Positions 16,977-27,173 of a stretch of DNA of 45,815 bases are shown here, one piece after another. Under the pieces are notes generated by a model. The model was not told the DNA's origin, searched no databases, and was given only the letters and a program-made list of their open reading frames with translations. The DNA is from Eubacteriales Family XIII. Incertae Sedis bacterium. GTDB lineage: Bacteria; Bacillota; Clostridia; Peptostreptococcales; Anaerovoracaceae. The stretch's first letter is position 1, and each line of letters opens with the position of its first letter. Location of the stretch: assembly GCA_031261525.1 (NCBI GenBank), contig JAISJM010000126.1, forward strand, positions 1 to 45,815. Reading direction: 5' to 3'. Made by a program: the position numbers and the translations under genes.

Positions 16977-19289
16977 TCAAACCAATCTAAAATCTGCATA
17001 CAATGTATCGACGCTGCTGCTGCCAACGAAAATTTTGAATTGACCGGCATCTGCGCTGAACGAATAATCTTGATGGTGATAAGCGAAGTCATTTGCACCC
17101 AATTCGAAAGTTACGATCTGACTCTGAGCTGCGTCAAGATGGATTTTTGTAAATTTCTTCAATTCTAGGACGGGTCTTGCCACTTCGGCTACTTCGTCTT
17201 TGATGTATAACTGGACGATTTCGTCGCCCTCGCGTGTGCCGACATTTGCCACTGTAATTGATACTGTGAGCGTTTCATCTTTCTCGCAAATGTTATCAAT
17301 GTCATAAATCTCATTCATGTCTTCGGTATCATAAATACCCGCGAGATCATAGACTTCATCGACGTTTCTTAAGGAAATTTCGGTTGTGGATAACGTGAGA
17401 TTGCTATATCTGAATTCCGTGTAACTCAAACCATAGCCAAAGGGGAATAATGCAAAGTTTGATTCGTCTAGGTATTTTGATAGATATTTTTCATCTCGAT
17501 GTGCTTCAGACCAGGGGCGACCTGTTCTAAATGTGTTGTAATATAGCGGAAGTTGACCGACACTACGTGGGAAGCTCATCGTCAATTTGCCTGATGGTGA
17601 TGATTTGCCACAGATGATATTGGCGATGGCATTGCCTCCTTCTGTGCCGGGCATCCACACTTGCAAGATGGCGTCTGCCTTGTCAACAATATCCGTTAGG
17701 TCTAAGGGACGACCACTGAAAATCAATACGACAATCGGCTTGTCTGTTGTCGCAGCTTTGTCTACGAGATTGATTTGGTCTGCTGGTAATTTGATATGCG
17801 CGCGACTTGCAGCTTCGCCACTCTCCCCGCTGTGTTCCCCAAGTGCAAGGATGATTACCTCTTTATCTTTTGTAGAGTTTGTTTGTTGTCTGACATTTGC
17901 ATCTGTCTTTTTAGCATCGACTTCGCCATTGTCAGTCTTATGTTCTAAATGTGCAACAAAGCCTTCAATCTCCATATCATGCACAACTTGCAGACTTGGA
18001 TAGACATCTCGCAACGCATCAGCCACGCTAACCGCATCTTTCGTCTCGCCGCCCGCTTCCCAAGCACCGATGATATCCTGAGACTGCGCAATCGGACCAG
18101 CCAATATAATCTGCGTATCATGCGATTCAAGTGGTAATATTTTACCATCATTTTTCAATAATACAAAGCTTTCCTCCGCAATCGTACGCGCGACGTCTCG
18201 ATGAGCTCCACTTAACGTCTTTATCTCATAGTTAGACTCAAGCTGCGCCTCGTATCCACGATAGGGATCGTCGAAAAGCCCTAAGTCATCTTTCAATTTG
18301 AGTATCGAAAATACCGCCTCATCAATCTGAGCAAGCTCAACGGCACCGTCTTTTAACAGTTCTTCCAAACCAAGCAAATACGCTGGCGTCATCATCTCCA
18401 TATCAAGATGCGAGTCCATTGCAAGTTTTGCGGCGTCTTTATGATTTGCTGCGATTCCATGATGAATCATTTCGGTCACCGCGCCCCAATCCGAAATGAG
18501 CACACCTTCAAATTCAAATTCCTCCCGCAAGATGTCAATCATGAGATGTTTGTTGCCCGTCGCAGGAATGTCGTTAATCGTATTGAACGATGTCATCACA
18601 AGCTTGACGCCTGCCTGAATTGCTTCTTTATATGCAGGCAGATAATATTCACGTAAACTGTGTTCTGAAATCTCCGCTTTCGCGTAATCGCGCCCCGCCT
18701 CAGCAGCACCATAACCAGCAAAATGTTTGAGGCACGCCGCAATCTTATAACGATTCTTCTTCAGTTCTTCGTTCTCGCCTTGGTAACCACGGATAAACGC
18801 TTTCGACATCTCACCGTTCAGATAAGGATCCTCGCCAGTCGACTCCATGACACGTCCCCACCTTGAATCTCTAACCAAATCAGCCATAGGTGAAAATGTC
18901 ACATGTAATCCGGCCTCGCTAGATTCTATCGCGGAAATGCTCGCGGCAAGTTCAACGGTAGCTGGGTTCCATGTACTTCCGAGCGCCAATGGAATCGGAA
19001 ATATCGTCTTGAGTCCATGAATCACGTCACCCATAAAGATAAGCGGAATCTGTAACGGATCCGCCGCCATATGTTGCTTCTGAATCTTATATAAAATTTC
19101 GCCATCATATGACCCCAAAACAGAGCCGATCGAAACTAAATCCTCATCGCTGATTCCGAAATCTGCCATCATCGGTCCCGTAATCACACCCTCTTCGTCC
19201 GCAAGGAAAAACTCTGGTGTCAGCTGCGTCATTTGCGCAATCTTCTGCCGTAACGTCATCTTTGCAATCAATCCATTTATATCTACCAT
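16977..19289 (-). CDS. Glycoside hydrolase family 3 beta-glucosidase
   Basis: The 770 residues have GH3 architecture: N-terminal TIM barrel with SPMADLVRDSRWGRVMESTG and KHFAGYGAAEAGRDY, nucleophile Asp in LISDWGAVTEM near 270, the alpha/beta sandwich from about 370 (SFVLLKNDG, LPLYYN, FPFGYGLSYTEF) and a C-terminal fibronectin-III-like domain. An unusual acidic stretch of about 30 residues rich in YD and DIDNI lies before or within the FnIII region (LRNVDEVYDLAG...). There is no signal peptide, so it acts in the cytoplasm on imported oligosaccharides. The ATG at 19289 has AAAGGAAG. It follows the YesL-like gene after a 184-nt gap with repeats and precedes the ROK gene by 11 nt. Confidence 0.93.
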   Translation of the reverse strand: MVDINGLIAKMTLRQKIAQMTQLTPEFFLADEEGVITGPMMADFGISDEDLVSIGSVLGSYDGEILYKIQKQHMAADPLQIPLIFMGDVIHGLKTIFPIPLALGSTWNPATVELAASISAIESSEAGLHVTFSPMADLVRDSRWGRVMESTGEDPYLNGEMSKAFIRGYQGENEELKKNRYKIAACLKHFAGYGAAEAGRDYAKAEISEHSLREYYLPAYKEAIQAGVKLVMTSFNTINDIPATGNKHLMIDILREEFEFEGVLISDWGAVTEMIHHGIAANHKDAAKLAMDSHLDMEMMTPAYLLGLEELLKDGAVELAQIDEAVFSILKLKDDLGLFDDPYRGYEAQLESNYEIKTLSGAHRDVARTIAEESFVLLKNDGKILPLESHDTQIILAGPIAQSQDIIGAWEAGGETKDAVSVADALRDVYPSLQVVHDMEIEGFVAHLEHKTDNGEVDAKKTDANVRQQTNSTKDKEVIILALGEHSGESGEAASRAHIKLPADQINLVDKAATTDKPIVVLIFSGRPLDLTDIVDKADAILQVWMPGTEGGNAIANIICGKSSPSGKLTMSFPRSVGQLPLYYNTFRTGRPWSEAHRDEKYLSKYLDESNFALFPFGYGLSYTEFRYSNLTLSTTEISLRNVDEVYDLAGIYDTEDMNEIYDIDNICEKDETLTVSITVANVGTREGDEIVQLYIKDEVAEVARPVLELKKFTKIHLDAAQSQIVTFELGANDFAYHHQDYSFSADAGQFKIFVGSSSVDTLYADFRLV

Positions 19290-19399
19290 TGTATCTTCCT
19301 TTGTTATTGTATCTTGTAGCGTGTCCTATTATTTTGATGTTGCGATTGCAGCAAAACGCAATTTTAGCTTGGACGATATGTGGGAATCTCTTCTTTTCT

Positions 19400-19475
19400 C
19401 ATCTAAATTTATGAATATAGCACACACCAATCATTTCGTTCATCTAATTCCATGAATATAGCAACATCAATCATT
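19400..19475. repeat. Imperfect direct repeat (two units of about 36 nt)
   Basis: CATCTAAATTTATGAATATA (from 19400) is repeated as CATCTAATTCCATGAATATA (from 19441). Both continue with GCA, an A/C-rich step and CAATCATT. The second copy touches the YesL-like stop codon. It lies in the only sizeable gap of the operon and may be a binding or processing site, or a simple duplication. Confidence 0.65.
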
Positions 19476-20097
19476 AAGATTCTTCATCGTCGTCCCCTTC
19501 CGCCAAAATACCCTTGAATACTTTGCTCATAATCATCGACTGCACATAACCCACGACGCTAAAGGTGAGAAAGATTGATAATATACTTAATTTTGTCAGG
19601 TAAATGGGTACAAAGACAATCAACACACCAGCAAAGGTCAGCATGATAATCGAGTATGGTATATTTGTAATGCTGAGAACAAATGCATTGCGAATCGTAT
19701 TTCCAGTCGTATTGTCAAATTTGGAAATGATGCCAAATGCGTAAATCAAGGTAAATATCGACAATACAGCAATAAGAATCAGTGGAAGCATGATGACATT
19801 TGCGCCACCAGAGGCTGATGCGATGAAAAAGAGAACGCCCCACAGTCCAATAAATCCAAGCCAAATCTTTGTCCCTTGCTTGAAATTCTTCCGAAAGCTG
19901 TCGAAGAAATTCCGCGCAATCTTTGTATCACGATGATCGATCATCTTTTGGCTTACATCATATAAAGCGGTAATAGAGGAGCCAATCGTCACAATTGGGA
20001 TAGCGCAGAGAATGAACATGATATTGAGCACAATCAAAGAATAGATCTTCATCATATATTTGTAGACTGCACCATCTATTTCAAACAAACCCTTCAT
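19474..20097 (-). CDS. YesL-like membrane protein (DUF624)
   Basis: The 207 residues begin MKGLFEIDGAVYKYMMKIYSL and contain about five hydrophobic segments (20-40, 80-100, 105-130, 145-165, 170-190). The opening together with CAIPIVTIGSSITALYDVS matches DUF624/YesL. Such proteins typically accompany LplABC/YesOPQ-type sugar ABC transporters in Bacillota, and their molecular role is not established. The end EGDDDEES is acidic. The start has GGAGT upstream and lies 22 nt after the solute-binding protein gene. Confidence 0.85.
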   Translation of the reverse strand: MKGLFEIDGAVYKYMMKIYSLIVLNIMFILCAIPIVTIGSSITALYDVSQKMIDHRDTKIARNFFDSFRKNFKQGTKIWLGFIGLWGVLFFIASASGGANVIMLPLILIAVLSIFTLIYAFGIISKFDNTTGNTIRNAFVLSITNIPYSIIMLTFAGVLIVFVPIYLTKLSILSIFLTFSVVGYVQSMIMSKVFKGILAEGDDDEES

Positions 20098-20119
20098 GAT
20101 ATTGACTCCTTCGTTTCTT

Positions 20120-21730
20120 CTATTTCCCGAGTTTCTTCAGATTCTTCGCGATATTTGCATCGCGAATCGCATTGATTTCCTTGATACTGTTATCCTCTAG
20201 GAATGCCTTGTAATCTTCGACCATCTTATCAAACTCGGCATCATCTTTTGCACGGATCAGTCCAACCAAGGTTGTGTTCCAATTTGTGGTAATTGCTGTA
20301 AGTGCGCGTGCTTCTGCCGTGCCTGGATCTGGTGCGATGTTCTCAACTTTGAATTGTGGCGTGAGATACTGCTGTCCCCATTCTTGCTGCTGCCATACTG
20401 CTTTGACGTAGGACGCTTGGTTGAGCGCTTTGAAACGGTCATGCCCAAAGGTGATGAATTCTCCAATTCTGTAATCGAGCTGCCATTCTTCTGGATTGCC
20501 AGATTGAACTTCTGCGGCTTCAGGCGTCCATGTGATGGTGTCGCCCTCTCGCGTAAACGTCTCGCCTTCAATTCCGAAGTTTGTAAGAATCTCGCCATAG
20601 TCACTCAGTAAATAGGTAAATACTTGAATTGCCTTTGCGGGGTTCTTCGTTGTGTTGGAGATGTAGTTAATCATCCAACCAGAGATTCCAGCCTGTGATA
20701 ATGTTGGTTTCTTTCCTTTTGTACTCTGGATAGCATCGACGGCAATATATTCCTTATCTGGATTCTCAGCAAGCCAAGTCTGGAGTGAATTACCATTGTT
20801 GACATTGGAACCCATCATGATGGTTGCATATTGTCCAGAAGCGACCTTCTCTTTAAAGGCATTGCTATCGTCTGTAAAGCTGTCGTCAGAGATATTTCCA
20901 TCTGAATGAACCTGTCTGAAAGCGCTTAACCATGTCAGATAATCTTCGTCGAGGTTACGGTCGTAGTACTTGTCATCGTCAGTTGTGATTGCCACGCCGA
21001 GCATATCCTGTACGACATTGCCGAGTGAACTTGTTGCGCCTGAAAAATCATTGAAACCAAATGGAATGAGATCGGGGAATTGTGTTTTGATTGCCTGCAT
21101 GCCTTTCACGAAACCGTCTGGTGTTGTGAAATCTTGAGGTCCGATTGCATCTTGGACATCTTGACGGATGATGAAACAGTCACGCGCGGGGACTTGCCCA
21201 CTGTCATAATCTTCTGCTGTATTGGAGTAATTTGGGTATCCATAAGTCTTGCCATTGCCGAGTTTGTACCAATTGAGTGTATCTTCCCTAGCAACCTCAT
21301 AGAAATAAGGATCGTATTTGTCAGCGAGATCTTGTAGCGAATATGCCCATTTGTCAGCCGTTCTCGCAACTTCCATATTGGGATCGAAAATGGTCACGAT
21401 GTCGGGAATATCGCCACTTGCGAAGTAAGTATTGAGCTTTGTGTCGTCTCCTACGATAAATTCTATATCAAGATTTAAGTCTTTCTTTACTTGTTTTGTG
21501 ACGAAATCTTCGCCATATTTTTTATTCCACCACTCGGCATTTACATACCATGTGAGTTTGTTGTCCTTGCTATCGTCAATTTCCCATGCCGCTTTTGTGC
21601 TGTCTAATTCATAAGTTGCGTCAGGTAGCTTACCACCACCCCCATCCGCCTTGCTTCCGCCACATGCGGTAAATGTCGTAAGTGTCAATATTGCCGCTAG
21701 AGCCACTCCTACGATTCTACGTAATTTCAT
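20120..21730 (-). CDS. ABC-transporter sugar-binding lipoprotein (LplA/YtcQ type)
   Basis: The 536 residues begin with a lipoprotein signal (MKLRRIVGVALAAILTLTTF, lipobox FTAC with Cys 23) and a Gly/Ser linker. The mature part has the extended family-1 solute-binding layout (LTWYVNAEWWNKKYGED, ASGDIPDIVTIFD, AINGYSW-like segments in the middle, IAPDPGTAEARALTAI near the end). It would capture an oligosaccharide outside the membrane and pass it to the two permeases encoded just upstream. The sugar is inferred as a beta-glucoside from the flanking GH1 and GH3 genes. No ATPase is in the operon, so a shared MsmK-type ATPase elsewhere is implied. Confidence 0.92.
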   Translation of the reverse strand: MKLRRIVGVALAAILTLTTFTACGGSKADGGGGKLPDATYELDSTKAAWEIDDSKDNKLTWYVNAEWWNKKYGEDFVTKQVKKDLNLDIEFIVGDDTKLNTYFASGDIPDIVTIFDPNMEVARTADKWAYSLQDLADKYDPYFYEVAREDTLNWYKLGNGKTYGYPNYSNTAEDYDSGQVPARDCFIIRQDVQDAIGPQDFTTPDGFVKGMQAIKTQFPDLIPFGFNDFSGATSSLGNVVQDMLGVAITTDDDKYYDRNLDEDYLTWLSAFRQVHSDGNISDDSFTDDSNAFKEKVASGQYATIMMGSNVNNGNSLQTWLAENPDKEYIAVDAIQSTKGKKPTLSQAGISGWMINYISNTTKNPAKAIQVFTYLLSDYGEILTNFGIEGETFTREGDTITWTPEAAEVQSGNPEEWQLDYRIGEFITFGHDRFKALNQASYVKAVWQQQEWGQQYLTPQFKVENIAPDPGTAEARALTAITTNWNTTLVGLIRAKDDAEFDKMVEDYKAFLEDNSIKEINAIRDANIAKNLKKLGK

Positions 21731-21793
21731 GTCGTTCCTCCTCTTTTTCTAAGATATTTTCTCAACTAATCTCCAAATATTTTTAGATTCCAT

Positions 21794-22732
21794 CTACTCC
21801 TTCACAGCGCCAAGCATCGTGCCTGTGACAAAATACTTCTGTAAAAACGGATAAAGAATCAATATTGGTAACATTGTCACGACAATCGTCGCGAGCTGTA
21901 TGCCTTTCGATGACGTCTCAATCTGGACTTGAGCCCCGAGCCCACTCTGTGCAGCTGCCTGCGACTTTAGAATAATCTCGTAGAGCTTCATCTGCAGTGG
22001 ATAGAGAGACTCTTTTGTGACATATAATTTCGTTGTCATGAAGTCGTTCCACTGCCACACGCCGTGGAACAACGCGATGGTGGCGAGGGCAGGTTTGGAT
22101 AATGGAACGATGATTTTGGCAAAGATTTTCCAGTCATTTGCCCCATCAATTCTTGCAGATTCTTCAAGTGAGTCGGGCACATCTCTGAAGAAATTCATCA
22201 AGATGACGACATCATAATAGCTGAGCATTGCGGGAATGATGTAGACCCAAAAGGTATTGAGCATGCCGAGCGATTTGATGAGCAAATAGGTTGGAATCAT
22301 GCCACCCGTGAAGAACATTGTCACGATGCCCATTGCCGAGTACAATCCGCGACCTTTTAAATTGCGTTTACTGAGTCCATAGGCGACAATTGCGCAGAAT
22401 GTCACGTGAAATAGTACGCCAATGCCTGTCTTTGCAACCGAGATGAAAAAGGCATTCCAAAGGGTTTTATCGCTGAACACGCTACGATAATTGTCGAGCG
22501 ACAGCGATGATGGCCAGAACACGAATCCCCCTTTGTTCAGTGCCGAGGTTGATGCAAATGACGAAATTAGAACGTTCCACAACGGTACGACGATAATCAA
22601 CGTGAAGACCAACATCAAGATGAAATTGAAAATGTCGAAGCTTGTGATTTTTGACTTTTTGCGTGATTTTGATTTTTGAATCGTATTCTTCGCCTGATTC
22701 AGCGCCGTATTGTCATTATTTACTGTTTTCAT
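21794..22732 (-). CDS. ABC-transporter permease (LplC/YtcP type)
   Basis: The 312 residues start with a polar Lys/Ser-rich head (1-28) and have six hydrophobic helices. The EAA loop is in SLEESARIDGANDWKIFAKIIVPLSKPALATIA (about 195-225), which contacts the ATPase. The end LQKYFVTGTMLGAVKE is characteristic of the LplC/YtcP branch. It pairs with the LplB-like permease 17 nt upstream. The ATG has GGAGGCGGAG. Confidence 0.92.
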   Translation of the reverse strand: MKTVNNDNTALNQAKNTIQKSKSRKKSKITSFDIFNFILMLVFTLIIVVPLWNVLISSFASTSALNKGGFVFWPSSLSLDNYRSVFSDKTLWNAFFISVAKTGIGVLFHVTFCAIVAYGLSKRNLKGRGLYSAMGIVTMFFTGGMIPTYLLIKSLGMLNTFWVYIIPAMLSYYDVVILMNFFRDVPDSLEESARIDGANDWKIFAKIIVPLSKPALATIALFHGVWQWNDFMTTKLYVTKESLYPLQMKLYEIILKSQAAAQSGLGAQVQIETSSKGIQLATIVVTMLPILILYPFLQKYFVTGTMLGAVKE

Positions 22733-22749
22733 TTTTGTCTCCGCCTCCT

Positions 22750-23724
22750 CTACAATACCGACTGATTGTCATTCAATTTCTTTGTAATCAGATTTGTGAC
22801 GACGAGCAAGATGACGGAAATAACGGATACACCGAGCCCTACCGCCGTTGCGTAAGCGAAGTCGCCTTGCGTCAAACCTACTTTATATACATAAGAATTG
22901 ATAACTTCTGCGCTTGGTTGGTTCTGTGAATTCATGAGGACTAAGGTCTGATCCAAGTTGGAATTGAACAATCCGGAGACCGATAAGATGAGATTCAGAC
23001 AGAGAATGTTTCCCAAATTTGGGATTGTAATACTCCAGATTTTTCTGAGTTTGGATGCGCCATCAATTTCTGCAGCCTCGTAATACGTTGGATCGATTTT
23101 CGACATCGTTGCCAGATATAAAATGGTCCCCCAACCTGCCTCTTTCCAGACATCAGATAGTGCTGCAATCGCCCAATATTTGTGCGCATCGAGCATATGA
23201 TTTGTCGCGGTATCGATACCGATGATTCCGAGCATATCATTGATCATGCCATGACTTGACATCCAAGTGATAATCATGCCACCGAGGATAATCCACGATA
23301 GAAAATGTGGTAGATAAGTAATCGTCTGGATGATTTTTTTGAATGGTATCCATTTTAATTCGAAGATCAATACAGCTAAGATGACTGGCAATACAAACCC
23401 AACAGATAGCTTGATTGCACTGATTCCAAACGTATTGGTGACGGATTCCCAGAAATATTTATCCTTCAAAATGATTTTGAAATTCTCAAGTCCGTTCCAA
23501 GTCGATCCACCGATACCGCTGATGACGGAGTAATTCTTAAAGGCAATCGTCAAGCCATAAATCGGTATAAAATTAAAGATAATCATAAAGATGACGCCCG
23601 GAATGACCATGGATTGAAGCTGCCACTGGCGGGCAAATGTTCGTCCCCAATCGGCCATTCGAACCGCGATACTTGGACGCGGTACTGGTATCATGTTCGT
23701 ACTCGTATTTGTATTTGTACTCAT
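22750..23724 (-). CDS. ABC-transporter permease (LplB/YteP type)
   Basis: The 324 residues have a Thr/Asn-rich N-terminus (STNTNTSTN), six membrane helices and the EAA loop YEAAEIDGASKLRKIWSITIPNLGNIL (about 215-240). FIFNFIPIYGLTIAFK-like features near residue 45 are typical of LplB permeases. I prefer the ATG at 23724 (GGAGAAAAAGTG upstream) to the GTG one codon earlier. It forms the heterodimeric channel with the next gene and starts 14 nt after the GH1 gene. Confidence 0.91.
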   Translation of the reverse strand: MSTNTNTSTNMIPVPRPSIAVRMADWGRTFARQWQLQSMVIPGVIFMIIFNFIPIYGLTIAFKNYSVISGIGGSTWNGLENFKIILKDKYFWESVTNTFGISAIKLSVGFVLPVILAVLIFELKWIPFKKIIQTITYLPHFLSWIILGGMIITWMSSHGMINDMLGIIGIDTATNHMLDAHKYWAIAALSDVWKEAGWGTILYLATMSKIDPTYYEAAEIDGASKLRKIWSITIPNLGNILCLNLILSVSGLFNSNLDQTLVLMNSQNQPSAEVINSYVYKVGLTQGDFAYATAVGLGVSVISVILLVVTNLITKKLNDNQSVL

Positions 23725-23738
23725 CACTTTTTCTCCTT

Positions 23739-25244
<1,506 letters not shown>

Positions 25245-25273
25245 TCATTCCGCTATTTCCTGTTTGCAAGACT

Positions 25274-25301
25274 ATCTTATCAGATTATTTTTACGATTCA
25301 A
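25274..25301 (-). promoter_or_regulatory. Predicted promoter of the beta-glucoside operon
   Basis: On the minus strand TTGAAT (25296-25301) and TAAGAT (25274-25279) are 16 nt apart, with the GH1 ATG about 65 nt further. The site sits between the bidirectional terminator (25342-25384) and the gene. No obvious RpiR operator palindrome could be assigned. Confidence 0.45.
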
Positions 25302-25341
25302 GCGATTTGACGAAGCTGGTTCGCGTTCCAACGTTATGAAC

Positions 25342-25384
25342 ACAAAAACAGACGTGGAACACTGTGTTCCACGTCTGTTTTTGT
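25342..25384. terminator. Strong bidirectional terminator between the regulator and the operon
   Basis: Arms 25342-25361 and 25365-25384 (ACAAAAACAGACGTGGAACA and its reverse complement) pair over 20 bp around a 3-nt loop, with T runs on both strands. It insulates the rpiR-PIN transcript from the GH1 promoter. Confidence 0.88.
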
Positions 25385-25548
25385 TGGTATTGCAATGGTT
25401 TAAAGGTTTATTTTCGATTTGTCACTGCACAGTCAAGCGGTTTGTTACAGATAAATCATCTGGTGCCATTTTTACAATTTCAGTCGGGGATTTGAAATTG
25501 CTAAGAATATAAAAATATTGTACTTGTGATATCCTCAATCACTTCGGA

Positions 25549-25791
25549 TCAGTCAAGTCCAATAACTTTAATTGACTTGATGTGATAAAAATGTTTATCA
25601 CATGTCGCAACAGCTAGATTATTTTTTTGCGCAATTGCAGCTATCCAAATATCATTTTCAGGAATGGTATACCCATCTTTTTTCAATTGAATCTTAATAT
25701 CTGCATAGATTTCTGAGACTTGTTGATCAACTGATAATATCTCGATTCCATCACTATGAAGTAAGATAATGCTATGGACTATATTGTTCAC
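25549..25791 (-). pseudogene. Truncated PIN-domain (VapC-like) protein
   Basis: The 80-codon frame ends with TIPENDIWIAAIAQKNNLAVATCDKHFYHIKSIKVIGLD. That is the C-terminal half of a VapC toxin: the D-x-x-I-A-A acidic site and the T-x-D-x-x-F site. The N-terminal strand with the first catalytic Asp (LLDTN) is missing. The only upstream start is a GTG at 25791 directly after an in-frame TGA, and VapC proteins usually have about 130 residues. No antitoxin gene is adjacent; the preceding gene is the RpiR regulator. Ribonuclease activity is unlikely without the first Asp. I regard it as a decayed toxin, though expression of a fragment cannot be excluded. Confidence 0.7.
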
Positions 25792-25839
25792 AAATCAAGA
25801 GCTCCCCAGCGCAAATATCACAAAGATAATATGAACCAC

Positions 25840-26586
25840 TCAGTCAATCTCTTCCTGACGTTCATAAACTTTCTCAATCAGTGCCTCCATCAAAAACAGC
25901 GATGGAATCTGACTGCTCATATCATTATATTTATTAAACCTGATGAGCGGTTCTTGGTAACTTAATACATAATTTGACATTTGCGCTAGAATTGATGTCT
26001 CGTCGGATGTGACTGTGATGATTTTGAAGTCATCTTTGTTTTTGAAGTTGTTGACCATCTCGATGACTTCATTTGTGTTGCCCGAGACAGAGAGAATGAT
26101 GAGCACGTTGTTTGAGGTATATTTGAGCTTCTGGGCAACGGGATAGGTCGGATCGCTGAGTGCAAAGGTATTGTAACCGATGGAAGCAAGCCGTCTCGAG
26201 CCGTATTCGCAGATGCAGCCAGATGCGCCCATACCAAAGAACATGATATTTTCACTATCGATAATCAAGTCGGCAATGATTTCCAGCTTCATCTCAACAT
26301 TTGCCTGAAAAATCTCGGGACGTAGGACTTGCAAACGGTCGGAAAAATCCGAGGAATTGGATGCATCTTCCACTTCATTTTTCAGATTTGTCCGAAATTC
26401 GATATAGCTATTGTAGCCGATTTTGTGAATAAAACGCATGACAGAAGCAGATGACGTGTGAGACGCCTCCGCAATTTCACGCACACGCATGAACTGAATC
26501 TGCGCGCTGTGATCCTTTAAGTATCGGTAGATATAACGATCTGTTTCTGATAATTTATTAAAGTCGACATTTGCAAAAAATGACAT
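25840..26586 (-). CDS. RpiR-family transcriptional regulator
   Basis: From the ATG at 26586 (GGAG 6 nt upstream) the protein has 248 residues; an ATG 12 nt earlier lacks a ribosome site. The N-terminal HTH_6 domain (about 1-75) includes MRVREIAEASHTSSASVMRFIHKIGYN. The C-terminal SIS domain (about 100-235) has MFFGMGASGCICEYGSRRLASIGY and ILSVSGNTNEVIEMVNNFK, which bind phosphosugars. Family members control sugar operons in response to sugar phosphates. Its place upstream of the GH1-ABC operon suggests it senses a phosphorylated beta-glucoside or glucose-6-phosphate, in line with the predicted ROK/GH1 pathway. It is separated from the operon by a terminator. Confidence 0.9.
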   Translation of the reverse strand: MSFFANVDFNKLSETDRYIYRYLKDHSAQIQFMRVREIAEASHTSSASVMRFIHKIGYNSYIEFRTNLKNEVEDASNSSDFSDRLQVLRPEIFQANVEMKLEIIADLIIDSENIMFFGMGASGCICEYGSRRLASIGYNTFALSDPTYPVAQKLKYTSNNVLIILSVSGNTNEVIEMVNNFKNKDDFKIITVTSDETSILAQMSNYVLSYQEPLIRFNKYNDMSSQIPSLFLMEALIEKVYERQEEID

Positions 26587-26615
26587 AGCCTGCTCCATTT
26601 ATTGATTCATTCGAA

Positions 26616-26656
26616 CAAAAAAGCAACACAGAATGAGGTCTTCATACCATGTTGCT
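26616..26656 (-). terminator. Terminator after the ACT-domain gene
   Basis: On the minus strand AGCAACA (26650-26656) pairs with TGTTGCT (26622-26628) and a T run follows. The loop is long (21 nt), so strength is moderate. Confidence 0.55.
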
Positions 26657-26674
26657 CTACCACTATAAATTTAT

Positions 26675-27064
26675 TTATTGAACATCCTGCGCAATCAGCG
26701 TAGCCGCCTTCTCGGGGTCACTGACCTTCATGATGAGATACGGTTGGTCGCCTTTTGCGTAACCATACATATAGCTCACATTGATGCCACTTTCAGACAG
26801 CTTGCGCAGAACTTCTGACAACTTGCCAGGCTCGTCCTTTGGCGCCACGCGAATCACGTCGGTAACGCGAATCTGGTACTCTGGATCGAGCGCATCACGT
26901 GCATGCTCCCAATCATCCACGATCATGCGGACAATACCAAACTCTGCCGTCTCCGCGATTGTGAGTGCCTCGATATTGATGCCAGCCTTGCCTGTGTCAT
27001 TTGTAAGTTCTTCAATGGAACCAGGTTTATTTTCCAAAAATACCGAAATCTGTTTAACAATCAT
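26675..27064 (-). CDS. Tandem ACT-domain protein linked to phenylacetate-CoA ligase
   Basis: The 129 residues hold two ACT repeats: 1-65 (VKQISVFLENKPGSIEELTNDTGKAGINIEALTI) and 70-129 (IRVAPKDEPGKLSEVLRKLSESGINVSYMYGY). ACT domains bind amino acids. This two-ACT type is routinely encoded beside PaaK-like ligases and indolepyruvate oxidoreductases in anaerobes and probably senses an aromatic or branched-chain amino acid (family knowledge; ligand inferred). It lies 109 nt downstream of the ligase, same strand, with a GGAGG-type site. Confidence 0.88.
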   Translation of the reverse strand: MIVKQISVFLENKPGSIEELTNDTGKAGINIEALTIAETAEFGIVRMIVDDWEHARDALDPEYQIRVTDVIRVAPKDEPGKLSEVLRKLSESGINVSYMYGYAKGDQPYLIMKVSDPEKAATLIAQDVQ

Positions 27065-27173
27065 CTTTCGTCCTCCATCTCTATTTTGGTAACCTCTGAA
27101 AACCCTCAGTGTGTATGAAGTGCTTTGTATATGCTAAGTTTTTCAGCGGTTGCCTTTCCATTTTCCTATCGGA

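Noticed and set aside
25385-25548. Possible short coding remnant on the minus strand (contains KSPTEIVKMAPDDLSVTN)
   Set aside because: Looks protein-like for about 30 codons but has no start, and I cannot assign it to a family. A database search of these residues would decide.
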